Assembly (NCBI GenBank): GCA_021805955.1
Contig: JAJZDO010000460.1
Location: 1-6,271, forward strand
Source of the DNA: Acidobacteriota bacterium
Lineage (GTDB): Bacteria > Acidobacteriota > Terriglobia > Terriglobales > Acidobacteriaceae
DNA length: 6,271 nt
Direction of reading: 5' to 3'
Within the stretch, counting starts at the first letter, position 1. Each line of letters starts with the position of its first letter. The translations under genes were made by a program, and so were the position numbers. The notes beneath the pieces are model-generated. The model was not told the DNA's origin. It saw only the letters and a program-made list of their open reading frames with translations, and searched no databases. Shown here one piece after another: positions 6,252 through 6,271 of the stretch.

Positions 6252-6271
6252 TGAACAACGAAAGCGGAGCA

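Larger units (their letters stand above)
5919..6271. other. 353-base right-hand stretch without a supported gene
   Basis: This is the leader of the FG-GAP gene (minus strand) and possibly of a plus-strand gene starting beyond the right edge. It contains a run of seven C (6011-6017), an AT-richer part from about 6060 to 6210, an 8-bp inverted repeat (6154-6161 with 6202-6209) and the hairpin at 6224-6251. A 68-codon plus-strand frame (5971-6177) and a minus-strand frame without a proper start codon cross it, but neither has a ribosome binding site or family features I recognise. The final bases AAAGCGGAGCA look like a Shine-Dalgarno region. Confidence 0.5.

Noticed and set aside
6229..6271. 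SAM-I (S-box) riboswitch suggested by TGTCAAGAGA at 6233-6242
   Set aside because: Only the short TCAAGAGA resembles the S-box core; the GGAGGGA-type segment and GCAACC that should follow are not seen before the window ends.

Overview
This window reads as a piece of a bacterial chromosome with moderately high GC and four recognisable protein genes. The combination of a CRTAC1-like FG-GAP/VCBS protein with an ASPIC tail, an RND pump subunit and a YghA/GSP39-type dehydrogenase, together with the style of the proteins, suggests an Acidobacteriota soil bacterium (Terriglobia-like). That is an inference from family knowledge and was not tested by a search.

Layout. Bases 1-1956 (+) hold the C-terminal ~650 residues of an RND efflux permease whose beginning lies left of the window. 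After a 59-base gap and a strong Shine-Dalgarno comes a DUF5996 family gene (2016-2972, +), possibly transcribed with the pump. Six bases further on, and convergent with it, ends a short-chain dehydrogenase gene (2979-3884, -). A 315-base gap carrying the dehydrogenase leader follows (3885-4199). Next is a secreted seven-motif FG-GAP/VCBS protein with an ASPIC/UnbV tail (4200-5918, -), which probably begins at TTG. The last 353 bases (5919-6271) contain no gene I can support. They do hold several inverted repeats, including a strong hairpin at 6224-6251 that coincides with an 11-codon reading frame, and a purine-rich, Shine-Dalgarno-like stretch at the right edge.

How the parts relate. The pump is an inner-membrane transporter and the FG-GAP protein is probably exported. 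The dehydrogenase and the DUF5996 protein look cytoplasmic. Nothing in the sequence ties all four into one pathway, and this looks like ordinary chromosomal gene order rather than a mobile element or defence island. No tRNA, rRNA, transposase, integrase or CRISPR array was seen. The points most worth a second look are the right-edge leader-like structure, the start of the FG-GAP protein, and the odd reading frame at the extreme left edge where the pump's proton-relay motif should be.
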